The notes: generated from the sequence alone by a model not told the origin. A stretch of 64,000 bases of DNA from Artemisia argyi (GCA_030686995.1 CM060704.1:120878042-120942041), one strand, 5' to 3'. Numbered from the stretch's first letter, positions 11,108 through 22,017 are shown. Program-made: numbers and translations.

Positions 11108-12142
11108 TCATAATTTATAAATGAGAATGCCGGGGTCAAAGATTATGTCTTCATTCCCGAAGGAGTGAAGAACAGGATAGGGAACAGGATATATGAAGAA
11201 AAGAAAGAAAGTCATGATGAAAATCATAACTAACTCCTCATCTTCAATAGGAGAATTCATTGTTTCATGAATCTCCTCTTTTAAGCTCGTTTGATCAAGA
11301 CATATTATGGGTATGTCTAGATCAAAATAAAAATTATCATACTCCGGTGGAGATATGATATGAATGAGTTCAAAAGAGAACTCCTCGTAGAGAGAATCAT
11401 TCACAAGATGTAAATCTGTGAACTCTTGTTCCTTTGTGGACTCATCACAATCCTCATTCTGAATATCAAAAATTGGATTATCAATCAAAATGAATTCAGA
11501 TTCGAATTCAAATAGAGGATTGGTGAGAGTAGTTTTGAATGCTTCAGGAACAAGGAAATGTAAATCTGTGAATTCTTGTTCCGCTGTAAACTCATCACAA
11601 TCCTCATTATGAATATCAAAGATTTGATTATCAGAAATCAAAGTGAATTCAGATTCGAATTCATATAGAGGATTGGTGAGAGTAGTCTTGACTGCTCCGG
11701 GAACAAAGTGATTATCATTCTCTTCTTCTAAGCTAACTAGCTCAGAAGGTAATCCTTTCACATGACTGATGTCTCCAGAAGATAAAGAATTTTCATCAGC
11801 ATGTGAAGTACTAAGCTCAATGTTGGGATTAGAGTTTAAAAGATTTTCAGTTTCTCCCATATCGGCTTCGAAGTCAAAGAGATCATCAATACTTCCAGAT
11901 AGAAGTGGAATGATGTGAGTGAGTTCCTTTGTAAAATCCTCAAGAAGAGGATCAACATCAGAATGAGGCAGTGATGCCTCAACATACTCAATGTCTCCAT
12001 AAGATATACAATCATTACTGGAATTAGAGACATTCTCAATTTGATCATTTGGATTATCAGGGGGGGGGGGGGGTAAGGATGTCACGCATAAGATCAAAAA
12101 TTCCCTGTGACTCACTTGGGATTGGAACAAGGTTCTCAACAC
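11108..12142 (-). pseudogene. R2 gag-like protein, acidic C-terminal part with hydrophobic tail
   Basis: A minus-strand frame (344 codons as open; the true part starts near 12060) continues the protein of 12057-13625 in another frame, the switch being at a run of 14 C. It is highly acidic. A 150 bp tandem duplication (11408-11557 and 11558-11707) repeats the stretch with KTTLTNPL(Y/F)EFESEF. Near the C-terminus is a hydrophobic segment of about 20 residues (MIFIMTFFLFFIYPVPYPV) followed by FGNEDIIFDPGI. Remnants of the same tail occur in R4 (41100-41170). A membrane anchor is plausible. The function is unknown to me. Confidence 0.65.
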
Positions 12143-13625
12143 TAGACTTTATGAATTCGTCAGATTCCTTTGCAGGAATTGTGTCAAGATGCTCGTCCCC
12201 CATGCTCAGAGAGTGAGTGGGAACCTTGGGTGTGATAACATCATACAGAGGAAACTGATAAGGACTAGCAGTTATGGATTCTACAAGTTCCATTTTTTCT
12301 ACTGCTAGTGTTTCAGTTATATTCTTTTCTCCCTGTATATCCATGGAAGAAGTCTCAACTGATGAATTTGATGAGGTATCATCACTTTCATCATCTTCAT
12401 CGAGAAGAGCAGCATTTTGAAATTTGGTACGTGTTATAGCTGCGTGTTCTAAGACTAGTAATTCTTCCATGCTTCTTTCGTCTCTAGCAGCATGTTCTTC
12501 AGCAAGTAATTCCGTGATAGATTTATCACAAGAATATGGATTGAGTGGAGACTGTGGGGGTGTGGATGTATCAAAACCGGAAGGTTGACATTGATCATCA
12601 TTATGAGGACCCCCACAATATACACAAGAAGAACTTGGTGCATTGTGAGACGACATATTAGCCAACTCCTCCTTAATGTCTTTAATTTTCTCAAGAACCT
12701 CTATATAAGGGTCTTGCTGGATATGAGGAGTTGCCTGAATTATTTGGCACTGTGGAGGTGGGTCTTGAAACGAATAGTCGTAATTGTTACAAGGAAATGG
12801 ATTCCTTGTTTGACAATCAGAGCTAAAGTGTGGACCTCCACAGTACTCACAACAGTTGAACTGATGTGGTTGTGAGTCGTATGTGTTTAAGTCATAATTG
12901 TTATTAGGAACCTGTTCATAGACAAACTGATTCCTAGTTTGACAATCAGAACTGTAGTGTGAACCACCACAATACTCACAACAGTTAAACTGTTGAGTCT
13001 GGCTTGGTGTATTTTGATACGAAGCATCATTGAGATTTGGATAATATGATTCTTGCTCGTATGAATGTGATGGGTAGTTGGAAAAATTTGAGGAGTCGTT
13101 GAATGAGTTTTGATTAGGATCATAAGCAAATAAATTACTCGATCCACAAAACAAACAACTCCCGTCTCGAATATCATTACCACATTGTTCACATGTACAC
13201 CAACGACATGGAAAACCGAAAATCGGCTCACCACAACCGACACAAGGAACAAATTCTGGAGGTGGGACAAGTGGTGTGCTCTGAGAGCTAGGAATTTCCA
13301 CCACTTCCGTTATGGTCTCGGGTTTTGGTTCTTGGTAAACGTGAAGGTTGGGCAAGTTGTTCTTTTCAATCACTGCCCTAAGCTCTGTACGTTTGCTTGA
13401 CAAACTTTTAACCGTAAACCGTGAAAGATCAGGATTGATTCTTGAAGGTTTAGGAGCATTTGTGAGCTCAGGTTTTTGGATAACCGTAGGTTGGACGTAT
13501 TTAGCACTTCCATAGTCAGAAGAAAGTACAGGGTCCTTTGTCACCTCGGTTTCATGATCTCTTTCCCTCACCGGAGAGGGAATAGGAATCGAATGTCCAT
13601 CATAATCAACACGACATCTCAACAT
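12057..13625 (-). CDS. R2 gag-like Cys-rich protein, N-terminal part
   Basis: 522 codons from ATG at 13625. Near residues 125-165 a compact Cys cluster, CVGCGEP then CRWCTCEQC then CLFC, looks like a double zinc ribbon. Then come two near-identical zinc-knuckle-like units, CEYCGGSHYSSDC and CEYCGGPHFSSDC (C-x2-C-x3-H-x4-C), within a tandem duplication, and a third, CVYCGGPHNDDQC, with altered neighbours. The C-terminal part has MGDEHLDTIPAKESDE and ENLVPIPSES, found almost unchanged in R4. The knuckles suggest nucleic-acid binding as in gag, though one residue shorter than canonical CCHC. The frame stops just after a 14 C run; the protein continues in the next frame at 11108-12060. Homologous ORFs are, from memory, frequent in Asteraceae genomes. 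Confidence 0.75.
   Translation of the reverse strand: MLRCRVDYDGHSIPIPSPVRERDHETEVTKDPVLSSDYGSAKYVQPTVIQKPELTNAPKPSRINPDLSRFTVKSLSSKRTELRAVIEKNNLPNLHVYQEPKPETITEVVEIPSSQSTPLVPPPEFVPCVGCGEPIFGFPCRWCTCEQCGNDIRDGSCLFCGSSNLFAYDPNQNSFNDSSNFSNYPSHSYEQESYYPNLNDASYQNTPSQTQQFNCCEYCGGSHYSSDCQTRNQFVYEQVPNNNYDLNTYDSQPHQFNCCEYCGGPHFSSDCQTRNPFPCNNYDYSFQDPPPQCQIIQATPHIQQDPYIEVLEKIKDIKEELANMSSHNAPSSSCVYCGGPHNDDQCQPSGFDTSTPPQSPLNPYSCDKSITELLAEEHAARDERSMEELLVLEHAAITRTKFQNAALLDEDDESDDTSSNSSVETSSMDIQGEKNITETLAVEKMELVESITASPYQFPLYDVITPKVPTHSLSMGDEHLDTIPAKESDEFIKSSVENLVPIPSESQGIFDLMRDILTPPPP
12060..12073 (-). other. 14 bp C-homopolymer at the frame break of the R2 protein
   Basis: On the minus strand a run of 14 C encodes Pro and is followed directly by TGA in the upstream frame; the neighbouring frame continues for more than 300 codons. 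R4 has no such run in the matching region. One base more or less would decide whether the protein is continuous. Slippage during replication or a sequencing error are both possible. Confidence 0.7.
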
Positions 13626-13983
13626 TTTTTACCAGGCCGTAAGTTTTTCAACTTTGCTTTTAAAGGCCCTTTGTTCAAAGAAATCGTCATCGAGAGATGC
13701 CATTAGAATCAATTACAGGACAAGTGGAAGAAGGTAGAATTAAAAGGATAGAGGGTAAAGGGATGAATATTTTTGGTATTTTTGAAAATTTTTGTAGTAC
13801 TAATAAGAAGGAAAATGTTTTTGGTTTTTTTTTGTGTTCGTTGAAAACTGATTTTAAAAAGTTTTCGGGAACTGTTTTTGGTTTTATATGATAATAGTAT
13901 GAACAAGGATGGATAAATATACAAATGAATGTGTATTCAGATTCACAAATATGCAAAATCATTTAGAATAAGAGCATAACCTC
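13626..13983 (-). other. R2 5' leader between primer site and ORF
   Basis: About 360 bp with no credible ORF: overlapping frames on both strands are short and of low complexity. This position in an LTR element usually contains the packaging signal. No motif is recognisable. Confidence 0.5.
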
Positions 13984-14000
13984 CCCGGCAGCGGCGCCAA
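13984..14000 (-). other. R2 primer binding site (tRNA-Asp type)
   Basis: The minus strand reads TGGCGCCGCTGCCGGGG, 5 nt inside the LTR end. The complement of plant tRNA-Asp(GUC) 3' end is TGGCGCCGTTGCCGGGG, so 16 of 17 positions match. Confidence 0.85.
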
Positions 14001-14005
14001 ATTTT

Positions 14006-17000
14006 GATTCGCCTCAAACGGTCAGATAATTATTAGTCAGCCACTTGTGAATGGTCAACTGTAATAGTCAAACAGCTGAGGCAAATGCTTCCGTGGAATA
14101 CAGTGTTTCCCCGGGTCGTAATGTCCCAACGAGGTGTGCGATGTTTTATTAAAAACGAATCTGTGATCAGTGAATGTGAACAGGAAAGGGTATAAAGTGT
14201 GTGTGTGTGATTACACTAGGGTTTTATAACTTAAATAAACTATTTAAAACGATTACGTAAACCTTAGATATCTAAAACGTTTAAACGTTCACCAAATTAA
14301 AATCAGACGCGACTGCGTACTGAGAAAAAGGTGAGTTTAAAGAAAAATAAACTATAGGGGTTAAAATTGAAAATTATATAAACTTAAACTTAAAAGAAAA
14401 TTAAATTAAAAAGAAAATTATTTTTTAGATTATTTTATTATTTATTATTAATTATTTAATTAAAAACTATTTAACTATTTAATTAAAACTAATTTAATTA
14501 AAACTAAATATGATAAATACTACAAATTAAACTAAAAACTTATAAAAATAGTTTCTAAAACTTAAAATGAACTTGAAGAAAGTATAAAAAAATAAAAATA
14601 AATATTTTTGTCTTTTTATGAATTTTCTATTAATTAAAAACTATTTATATTAATTATACTAATTAAACTATTTTGAATTACAAATAATACTAAACTAACT
14701 TAGAAAATTATGAGAAAATTTATAAAACTATTTTATAACTTATAAAAGCTATAAAAATATAAAAACTAGGTGTTACCATATAAAAATTAATTATGCTATT
14801 TAAAACTTATTTATTAATTAATTACTAATAAAACTATTTTTAAATCTAGTAAATACTAAATTACAAAATAAAAATCTGAGAAAATTATTAAAAATACTTT
14901 AACCTAAAAGGAAATTAATAAAAATATAAAATTACATATTACTTAATAAAAATCTAAAAATGAAAATTAAAATTAAATTATATTAAATAGAAACTATCAC
15001 TTATTTTTATGTTGTCTTTTCTTGATTTTTCTTTTACAAAACTAAATTATACTTAAAAATAAACAACTTTTGTGAAAACAACTATTTTACAACTTATTAA
15101 TAAGCACTGTGGAAGCTTAATGCTACCACAGTTGACTTTTGTTGACTGAAAAGGCAAATAAGCTCAAATGAGCTTATGTGGGACCCACCTTAGTTTATTC
15201 TGATTCTAATAAATTACTTAAACAAGTTTGAGCTAAATTTGGCAAGTGGGGACCACTAGATAAGCCAAAAAGCTCAAATAAGCACTTGACTTAATATAAT
15301 TCTGAGACAGAATGGGGACAAACTTTGGATGCAAAGCTAAGTGGGTCCACTAGTCTAGAGGTCAAACAAAAGGTTAACTAAGTATCCCTGGTAGGAGGGG
15401 GGGTTCAAAGATGCTAAGTTTGATGTGTGGGGCCCACTGTGGTGGTCACAAATCACCACCAAAGTGGTGGTGGTGACTGAGTATCTGGTGCACAGGGGAA
15501 CTTTCTTCCCTGCAAGTGTTTTTGAGGGTGAGTGGGGCCCAGTACAAAATTGATAAAAATATAAGGATTGTGGAATCTTAAATATGAGCTGGTAGACTAC
15601 AACTAGGAACAAGTTTCAGGTTCTAAAACCTATTCCTAAATTCTAAACAATTCTCCCAAGATTTGATAAAATCTGAGATGTGCAAATTGACTTTTTAGTG
15701 AAACTTGCTAGTTTGACTTATATGAGATTCTAACACTTCTAACTGACTAATTAAGTTGTAATAAGCTATGATAGACCTAAAATAAGCTAAAGCTTAAAGA
15801 TATGAGCTAATGGGTGGGTTTATGAGTCTAATATCCTTGACAGTTAACTGTCAAGGGATTTGGTATTGGATTTTGACTATTAGACCTAAAATTACCCAAT
15901 TTTATGACATGCCTAACTGACTTATACCTAATATGACTTGTTTAAACATAAAATACTAACAAACAAACCCTGGAACATATGGTAACAGGTTTATCCAAAC
16001 ACTCCCTGACAAACTGATTATACTATAACTATTAGATTATTAAACTAACTCTACTGATTTTATACTTGCAACTGTTTATTTAATCACTATTAAAGTTATT
16101 TAAACCAAATAAACTACTAATAACAACAAAAACAATAATATGGAAAATCAAGCTTTGAGACTTACAAAGAGTATATGACTGAGATGATGGAACCAGGACC
16201 AATATCTATCCTAACAGTCTTCCACAAGACTACTAACCCAGGGACAATCCAAAACACACCTTGCTCAGCTTCTATCTTTCCACAGTGAACTTTTTTATAT
16301 TTTTACTTATTTATTTGATATTTTTCTTATTTTTTTCCTTTAATGAACTAAACAGATAATCAAGGCATTCTAAGACTTAATAAGGCTTTGTCAAAGCTTA
16401 TATAAGCTTAAGAATCTAATAACAACAACAAATAACAACACTAGAACTTTTTGTGATTTTTGAAATAATAGAAATTTGCATAAACTGAGATCAGAACTGA
16501 AACTTGAAATTAACTTTAATTAAGGATTGTAATACATAAAATTAACTGAGTACAAGCTTTTTTAATTGAAAATACAACTGAAATTAAAGATTACATTACC
16601 TACGACTACAATAAACCTAAGTTACACTAATACTCTTCAACCACAGCTTCTTTTCTTCTTTATAGATCTTTTCTGAGTTTTGTGGGACCCACTTGACCTT
16701 TCCCACCATCTGTGAGCCGTTGATAAGGTCTATCCAATCCCCACCATTTAAATAAGAAACTTGGCGCCAAAGTTGTCTTTGGCCACTGTAGATAACGTGG
16801 AGCGGTTTTTAAGGGTTTAGAAGGTTGTGTGAGGTGGAGAGATTGCGTGGAGAGGTAGAGGGGTGAGGTGGAGATGAAACAGGCAAGGTGGAGGGTGGTT
16901 TTGGTGGTCTGTGTGGTGAGGGTGGTATTGGAAGAGAAGGGCGGTAAAGGGTGGTGGTCAAACAAGGGTTTGACCCGGTTTTTTATTAAGGGTGGACTGG

Positions 17001-17698
17001 GCTGGGTAGTGGGCTAGGAAATAGGATAGTGGGTGGGCTTGGTTTATTATTTGAATTGGGTTTAGATTTGGTTTATGAAAATAATAATAAGGGTCCGTTT
17101 GTATTGTAACTTGGAAAATCACAAGGACCAAATTTGTAATATTCTGAAAGTTTAGGGTCTGAAAATGTGACTTTCCCATATTTATTAGAAGGGCCATATT
17201 GATCATTCATGAATAGTACAAGGCCACTTTTGATAATTTCCCATTATTTTATATCCGGGGACCTTTTCTGTCAATTCACCAAACTTTAGGGACCAATCAT
17301 GTAAATTCACCAAACTTCACACCAAGGACCATTCCTGCAAAAGATTATTAGTACAAGGACCAAAATTGCTTTTCTCAAAGTTTTTACATCCCAGGGACCA
17401 TTTATGTCAATTTCCAAAGTACAGGGACTAAACTTGTAATTTAGTAAAACTTTGCACCAAAGGACTAAATATGTAACTTTATGATTTAAAAGGACCTTTG
17501 ATGACTTTTTCAAGTTTTTAGAATAACCAGGGACTAGTTTTGCCAATTTATGAAACTTGAGGGACTGAAACTGCCAATTATGCAAACTTTGTACGTTTTT
17601 CATTTGTTTTTGCATATTTTGCAGTTGAAACATATAAAACACACTTCTAAGATATTTTAAGTATTTTGATGCATATTTGAGTGTTTTTGTATGTTTTG
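14006..17698 (-). repeat. R2 5' LTR, missing about 46 bp at its outer end
   Basis: It is collinear with 6420-10098. Differences include a 15 bp insertion (about 14486-14500). Its outer end should continue GCAGCTCAG... to TGAGTATTTAGACACTCATCA, but at 17698 it passes directly into R1 gag with a short fold-back structure (17693-17733). Confidence 0.85.
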
Positions 17699-18618
17699 TT
17701 CACGAGTGTCGTGAACAAAACACGAGTGTCGTGGGGACCACTACATAATTCGCATGAAGAAGTGATTTTGTTCACTTGGCTTGAAGGCTTAGGAGCTTCG
17801 TAAGATTTCATGAGAAACTTGACTTGGTCCTCAAGTTCCATGATCCTACGGTCGGGAGTGCTAGAATTGTTCGAAGGCAAAGATATTGTCTTGACCGTTT
17901 TGTTCAAGTCACGGGGATCATTCCAACTTTCGTTGTCATAGAGAGCAAGATCTTCTATGAGTTCCCATGATTGTTCCGCACTAAGATCACGTAGCTTACC
18001 ACCGGCCGATTGGTCAATGGTTCACCTCGTGGAGATGTCGATATGGTCATAAAAGATTTGGACTTGGAGCCAAAGATATATGCCATGATGAGGGACTTTT
18101 TGGAGTAAGTCCTTGAAACGAGTCCATGCTTCATAAAGAGATTCATTTTGACGTTGTTGGAACATCAAGATGTCATTTCTAAGCTTAGTAGTTCTCCCCG
18201 GTAGGAAAAATTGAGCAAGGAAACGAGTGGTGAGATCATCCCATGTGGTGATGGATCCCGCGGATAAACGCTCAAGCCATTGACTAGCTTGATCCCGTAG
18301 AGAGAATTGGAATAGGCGTAATCGGGTAGTCTCTCTAGTTGCAACATCTAGGTCTATGGAATCTACGATTTAGAGGAAGTCCTTAAGATGTTGGTTTGGA
18401 TCTTCGGAACGAAGTCCATGGAATGCACATCCGCTTTGCACCAACCGGATGGTGTCGGATTGCAAGGGGGTCACATTGGCTCCGGTGAGCTCAATGGTGT
18501 TTCGGTAGCCTTGATGGCTAGGTCGGGAATACTCTCCTACGGTTCGGGGCCAAAGGGGTTCTAATGGTGGGTTTTGTTGTGGTGGGATGACGGGTTCAAA
18601 GATGTTCCCGTTGTCCAT
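17699..18618 (-). pseudogene. R1 gag, N-terminal part, interrupted by R2
   Basis: One minus-strand frame starts at ATG 18618 and includes FHGLRSEDPNQHLKDFL, SQWLERL, FLPGRTTKLRNDI, YEAWTRFKDLL and VPHHGIYLWLQVQIFY, the standard order of the retrotransposon gag domain (PF03732 type). It ends near CELCSGPHDT, the start of a zinc knuckle. In-frame stops occur at 18370-18372 and 18022-18024. The C-terminal half is at 5185-6419, about 11 kb away across R2. Roughly 30 residues usually found after the knuckle's GPHDT appear missing from both sides. Confidence 0.75.
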
Positions 18619-18758
18619 GATGTCGGGTAGTTACGAACAAAGGCACAAAGAAATAAGATAGACTAAAGAAAACCTAAAAATAAAAATAAAATCTTACTAG
18701 AAAGGAATCTAGCAAGTAGACCTAATAAAAAGAAATTCTATCCTAGACAATAACTATT

Positions 18759-18776
18759 CCCCGGGCTGCGGCGCCA
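18759..18776 (-). other. R1 primer binding site (degenerate tRNA-Asp type)
   Basis: The minus strand reads TGGCGCCGCAGCCCGGGG, 6 nt after the LTR end. It keeps the GGCGCC and CGGGG blocks but has changes and one extra base relative to the tRNA-Asp complement that R5 matches exactly. Confidence 0.7.
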
Positions 18777-18782
18777 AAAACT

Positions 18783-20187
18783 TGATGCGTGGGAATCGCA
18801 ACAGGCTTTACCTCTCGAGGGATCTCGAGAAGCTTACAACCCCCACCAGGCAGTGTACCTGATCGTTGTACTATAGTATAGTGACAAGTACCGGGGGATT
18901 GATCGTTCAGCTTAGGAATAGTGTCGCTAGGATTAGAAAGCCTAAATACTAGTTCTAAAGGTGAGGGATGATTATTTTTTGTGTTTTTATATTTTATGAA
19001 AAGCAATTAAAATCTCGGGTTTGAAGGATTTGGGCGGAATTAGTTGCTATTCAACTAACCCAATACTAAGATGCAATCAAAATAAAATACTAGAAATGAA
19101 AATAAACTAAATTATACTAAAGTTGTGAGCAGTAATTGGAGAAAATGTGTTTACTTAGATTTCACTACTCCCTAGACATCTTTTACACGTTAATTACTTG
19201 TTATAATTGAATGGATGACGGATCGTATTCCTTAATACCATTCATGGGGTGGCACACATAACTCCCCAATTCTATGAGCTCTTATCTCCTCCTACACCAT
19301 GCCCAGCACAACTATAGGGATTGTAAACAGTGGCTCATGCATTAAATACAACCAATAAAGACCTAGTGCGCGTTGGTTCATGTTTCTTAAGACGTTCAAG
19401 CATGTTACCAATTGGAGATCTGCCAGTTTTCTTAAGCCTAACATATAAATCATTCATCCAAAACAAGTATAAACAAGTAATCAACACATAATCAACATCT
19501 AGGTTTCATTAGATCTAAGCAAACACAAGATAGATCTAGCCTAGCATGATGGAATCAAGACAAGAACAAGATATAGACAACCAACACATAGACATATTGA
19601 TTGAATTAAAGGAACACTTATCTTGATTAAACATGCAAGGTATCAAGGGTTTGGAACCCTTGAAAAACCTGTAAAGTTACACCAAAATCGTACTTAGGGT
19701 TTCTCCCAAAACTTCTCTCTTTAAATGTGAAAAATTAGAAAACTATATATAGGAAAAGGGTTCTGACGGCGTCAAGACAAAACCTGTGACGCCGTCACCT
19801 CGCCGCCAAAACCATTCTCAGACTGCCTTGATCTACATTTGACGCCGTCAAGACAAACTCATTTCCAGGCCGTCATGACTTTTACTCTTGACGCCCTACC
19901 CTCGTGACGCCGTCAAATCTGTTCTGGGTCGTCATGGACTTTGCTCTTGACGGCGTCAGGAAATTACTCTTGACGCCGTCACCTACTGTTCCCAGCATGG
20001 AAAATTAAGACTTTGGCGTTTTCTTCACTTTTATGCTCCAAAAACGTCCGAATTGCTTCCTTTTCCAGATTTCACTCCCAAAGTACCTAAAATCACAAAA
20101 GGAACGATTTGGGGTAATATTTGATCAAATAAAGTTGAATTCGGGCTTAAATGACCCCCTAAAAATGGATCATTTTTCGTCTCATCA
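18783..20187 (-). repeat. R1 5' LTR (complete)
   Basis: 1405 bp; minus-strand ends TGATGAG and CGCATCA. It contains a TATATATAG box (about 19741-19750) and the TGACG palindrome cluster (19762-19985). The outer flank TCACC is leader-unit sequence, collinear with 33420-33556 reversed, so the insertion point can be read exactly. Confidence 0.88.
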
Positions 20188-21131
20188 TCACCTCATGCTC
20201 ACATTACTTCATTTCTATTTCTTTGATATCTTTTCTGCATTGCAAGTATTTCACTCAACTTCATATTTCATGCAATTTCATTCTGGTTAGTTTGGTTCAA
20301 TTGTCATTATTTTTGTCACGTAGTCAAAATGTAAAATCATATAACTTTGTTGTTGAAAACTTGAAAAAAAAAGTCCAAAAACTATTACAAAGAAAACGTT
20401 TTCATCTTTTATATAAAAGCATTGCAAAAGACTGATAATTTTTTTACTCGGTTTTTGTAGTCGAATTTCTCTAATAAGTTGTATCATGGTCAATTTTTGA
20501 GTACAAAATCTTTTGGCCAAACATTGCGTATGGTTGAGTACGAATATATTGATGTTACTGATTATGTCATCTTCATTAAAGGTTTCATTGGAAAAATTGA
20601 AAGAATTAAATAATTATTTTGATGAGTTTGTGGCAATGTGTGTTATTCATTTAACTTTTCTGAACGTGAAATCAAATAAGATAAAAATCAAATACAAGAA
20701 AATTAAATAAATAAATAAAGTATGTTATGTGTATCTTCCCACTAAAGATGACCGGTCATTTCAGCTGTTGGGTTGAGTAGCCGCCGGTTGAGTAGCCGGT
20801 GGTTGAGTAATTTTAGTAGTTGGTGTGGGCCCCACAAAATGTACACGTGTCACGTTCTGAGATAGCTTGCGGAGTTGCGTAGATGCGCATGACCATTTAG
20901 GGAATTTACTCAAAAAGTGACCATGGTGGAGACCAAAAAAAAAGATTTTGTACTAGATTAGTACTTAGGTCTTATAAAATTGTGAAACGAAAAATACGAA
21001 ACAGTAAAATTTAACAATTTAAAAGTATTAAACTGTCAAAAAGGTAAAACAAAAACGGATAAAAAATGATTATAACACTATCACTTCTTGCTTTGTCGCC
21101 ACATTTTGTTAAAAGGTAAAAAAAAGTAGAG

Positions 21132-21139
21132 TATAAAAG
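21132..21139 (+). promoter_or_regulatory. TATA box of the left-arm leader
   Basis: TATAAAAG lies about 100 bp upstream of the splice-donor-like end of the leader at 21239. The equivalent boxes are intact in LU1 (286-293) and LU3 (28756-28763) and lost in the right arm. Transcription from here would cross the whole arm, the spacer and the complementary arm. Confidence 0.55.
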
Positions 21140-21164
21140 TAATAAAACTATCATATGCCATCAC

Positions 21165-21239
21165 CATAACCCCGAAACCTTCTACACATTTTCAAACAAG
21201 CTTAGGGTTTATATCTGCTGCTGCATTCACTCAACACAG
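21165..21239 (+). other. Presumed non-coding first exon of the leader unit (left arm)
   Basis: The stretch downstream of the TATA box contains CTTAGGGTTTATATCTG (telo-box-like AGGGTTT) and ends CACAG followed by GTACAA. The layout is that of a plant 5' leader exon followed by an intron. It is repeated in LU1, LU2b and LU3; in LU3 the exon ends at 28656 and an acceptor-like CTACAG precedes 27210. The transcription start is a guess. Confidence 0.45.
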
Positions 21240-21319
21240 GTACAATTCTTAAACTTCATTTCTTCCTATAAACTTTATTTTCTTCCGATATATAGCACAA
21301 GTTACAGTTGATGTTTACA

Positions 21320-21342
21320 GATGACGTCACAGTGACGTCATC
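21320..21342. promoter_or_regulatory. Twin TGACGTCA palindrome (left arm)
   Basis: Same 23 bp inverted repeat as in LU1, about 80 bp downstream of the presumed leader donor, i.e. inside the first intron. Confidence 0.65.
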
Positions 21343-21630
21343 TTCGTCCTCTGTTTTAAACTACAAGATTTTATAAGAGAAACATCACCAAGAAAGGTTC
21401 TTGTAAGGGTTTTTACACAAATAGTTATAAAAGAATTAGTTGCTCCTTTATGTTTTAACAACTTCTTAAGGTTACGGTTATGAACAACTTTGTGTTTTAA
21501 ATTGTGTTATTTTGTTATCCAGTCCGCGTAGATCTGATTTTTTTCATTTTAGTCACTAGATCTCAAATTTTACATCTTAGCCTCTCTACTTTATAATATG
21601 TGAACTTTGCCTCAAACTACGTAACTTATT

Positions 21631-22017
21631 GGCTATGTTTGGCTACAAGCTTTTAGGAGCATTTAGAAGCGTTTAAAATACAATAGTTGCTTGACAACGA
21701 GTGTTTAGCGTTTGGATTTTGTTTAAACACTCTTATTTTAATTGCGTTAGGGTTAGCAATTATATTTTACATCATTTTACTTATCCATCTTTATTGGTAC
21801 CAAATGCTTTATAAAACAAACAGGTACTCCAAACCAAAGCCGTAGGATTTTGTTTTATAGAAGCGTTTGGTAATATAGATATTGTAGTTGTAATTATAAA
21901 GTGTAAAATGCTGTAAAATCTAAGCAAAACGCTAAACGCTCCTTTTATTAGCGTTTTGAATCTGGGCGCTGAAACAAAAACGGAAAGTTAAATGCTCGTT
22001 GCCAAACAAGCACTATG
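21631..22017. mobile_element. hAT-like MITE inside the leader-unit intron (left arm)
   Basis: The ends are imperfect inverted repeats: TGTTTGGCTACAAGC on the left, and TGTTTGGCAACGAGC read from the right. Length is about 390 bp with no coding capacity. The TGTTTGGC-type ends resemble hAT-derived miniature elements. The target duplication is not clear. Copies sit at the same place in the right arm and in LU3. Confidence 0.45.

Larger units (their letters stand above)
6420..17698 (-). mobile_element. R2: non-autonomous LTR retrotransposon with 3.7 kb LTRs, nested in R1 gag
   Basis: Direct repeats 6420-10144 and 14006-17698 begin and end TGATGAGTG...GAATCA (minus strand). Next to the right LTR is PBS TGGCGCCGCTGCCGGGG (13984-14000), one mismatch from the tRNA-Asp complement. 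Next to the left LTR is a polypurine GTGTGGGGGA. The internal 3.9 kb encodes one gag-like protein in two frames and no pol. R4 is a relative of the same layout. The expected target duplication (GTCAC left of 6420) is missing on the right, where the last 46 bp of the LTR were lost. I counted about 58 differences between the LTRs over 3.7 kb. Confidence 0.85.
1439..20187 (-). mobile_element. R1: non-autonomous Athila-like LTR retrotransposon, hosting R2
   Basis: Two direct repeats of about 1.4 kb (1439-2726 and 18783-20187) bound gag-derived sequence on the minus strand. Next to the right-hand (5') LTR is a degenerate primer site TGGCGCCGCAGCCCGGGG; next to the left-hand (3') LTR is a purine-rich GTGTAAGGG stretch. 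The internal region is split by R2 (6420-17698) and encodes only a gag and a protease-like segment. No reverse transcriptase or integrase is visible, and R5, the same family, lacks them too. The right end interrupts a leader-unit copy before TCACC, the expected 5 bp target duplication. The other end is deleted at 1438/1439. I counted about 10 differences between the LTRs over roughly 1290 bp. Confidence 0.88.

Noticed and set aside
12585..12875. Plus-strand ORFs opposite the R2 protein
   Set aside because: Antisense shadows of a strongly biased, acidic coding frame; no motif of their own.
20513..20710. A 65-codon frame (KLKELNNYFDEFVAMC...) that recurs in four leader-unit copies, with a second short frame head-to-head
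   Set aside because: Both start at TTG codons in the palindrome TTTGGCCAAA, not at ATG. The copies are so alike that shared openness carries no evidence of selection, and no family is recognisable.
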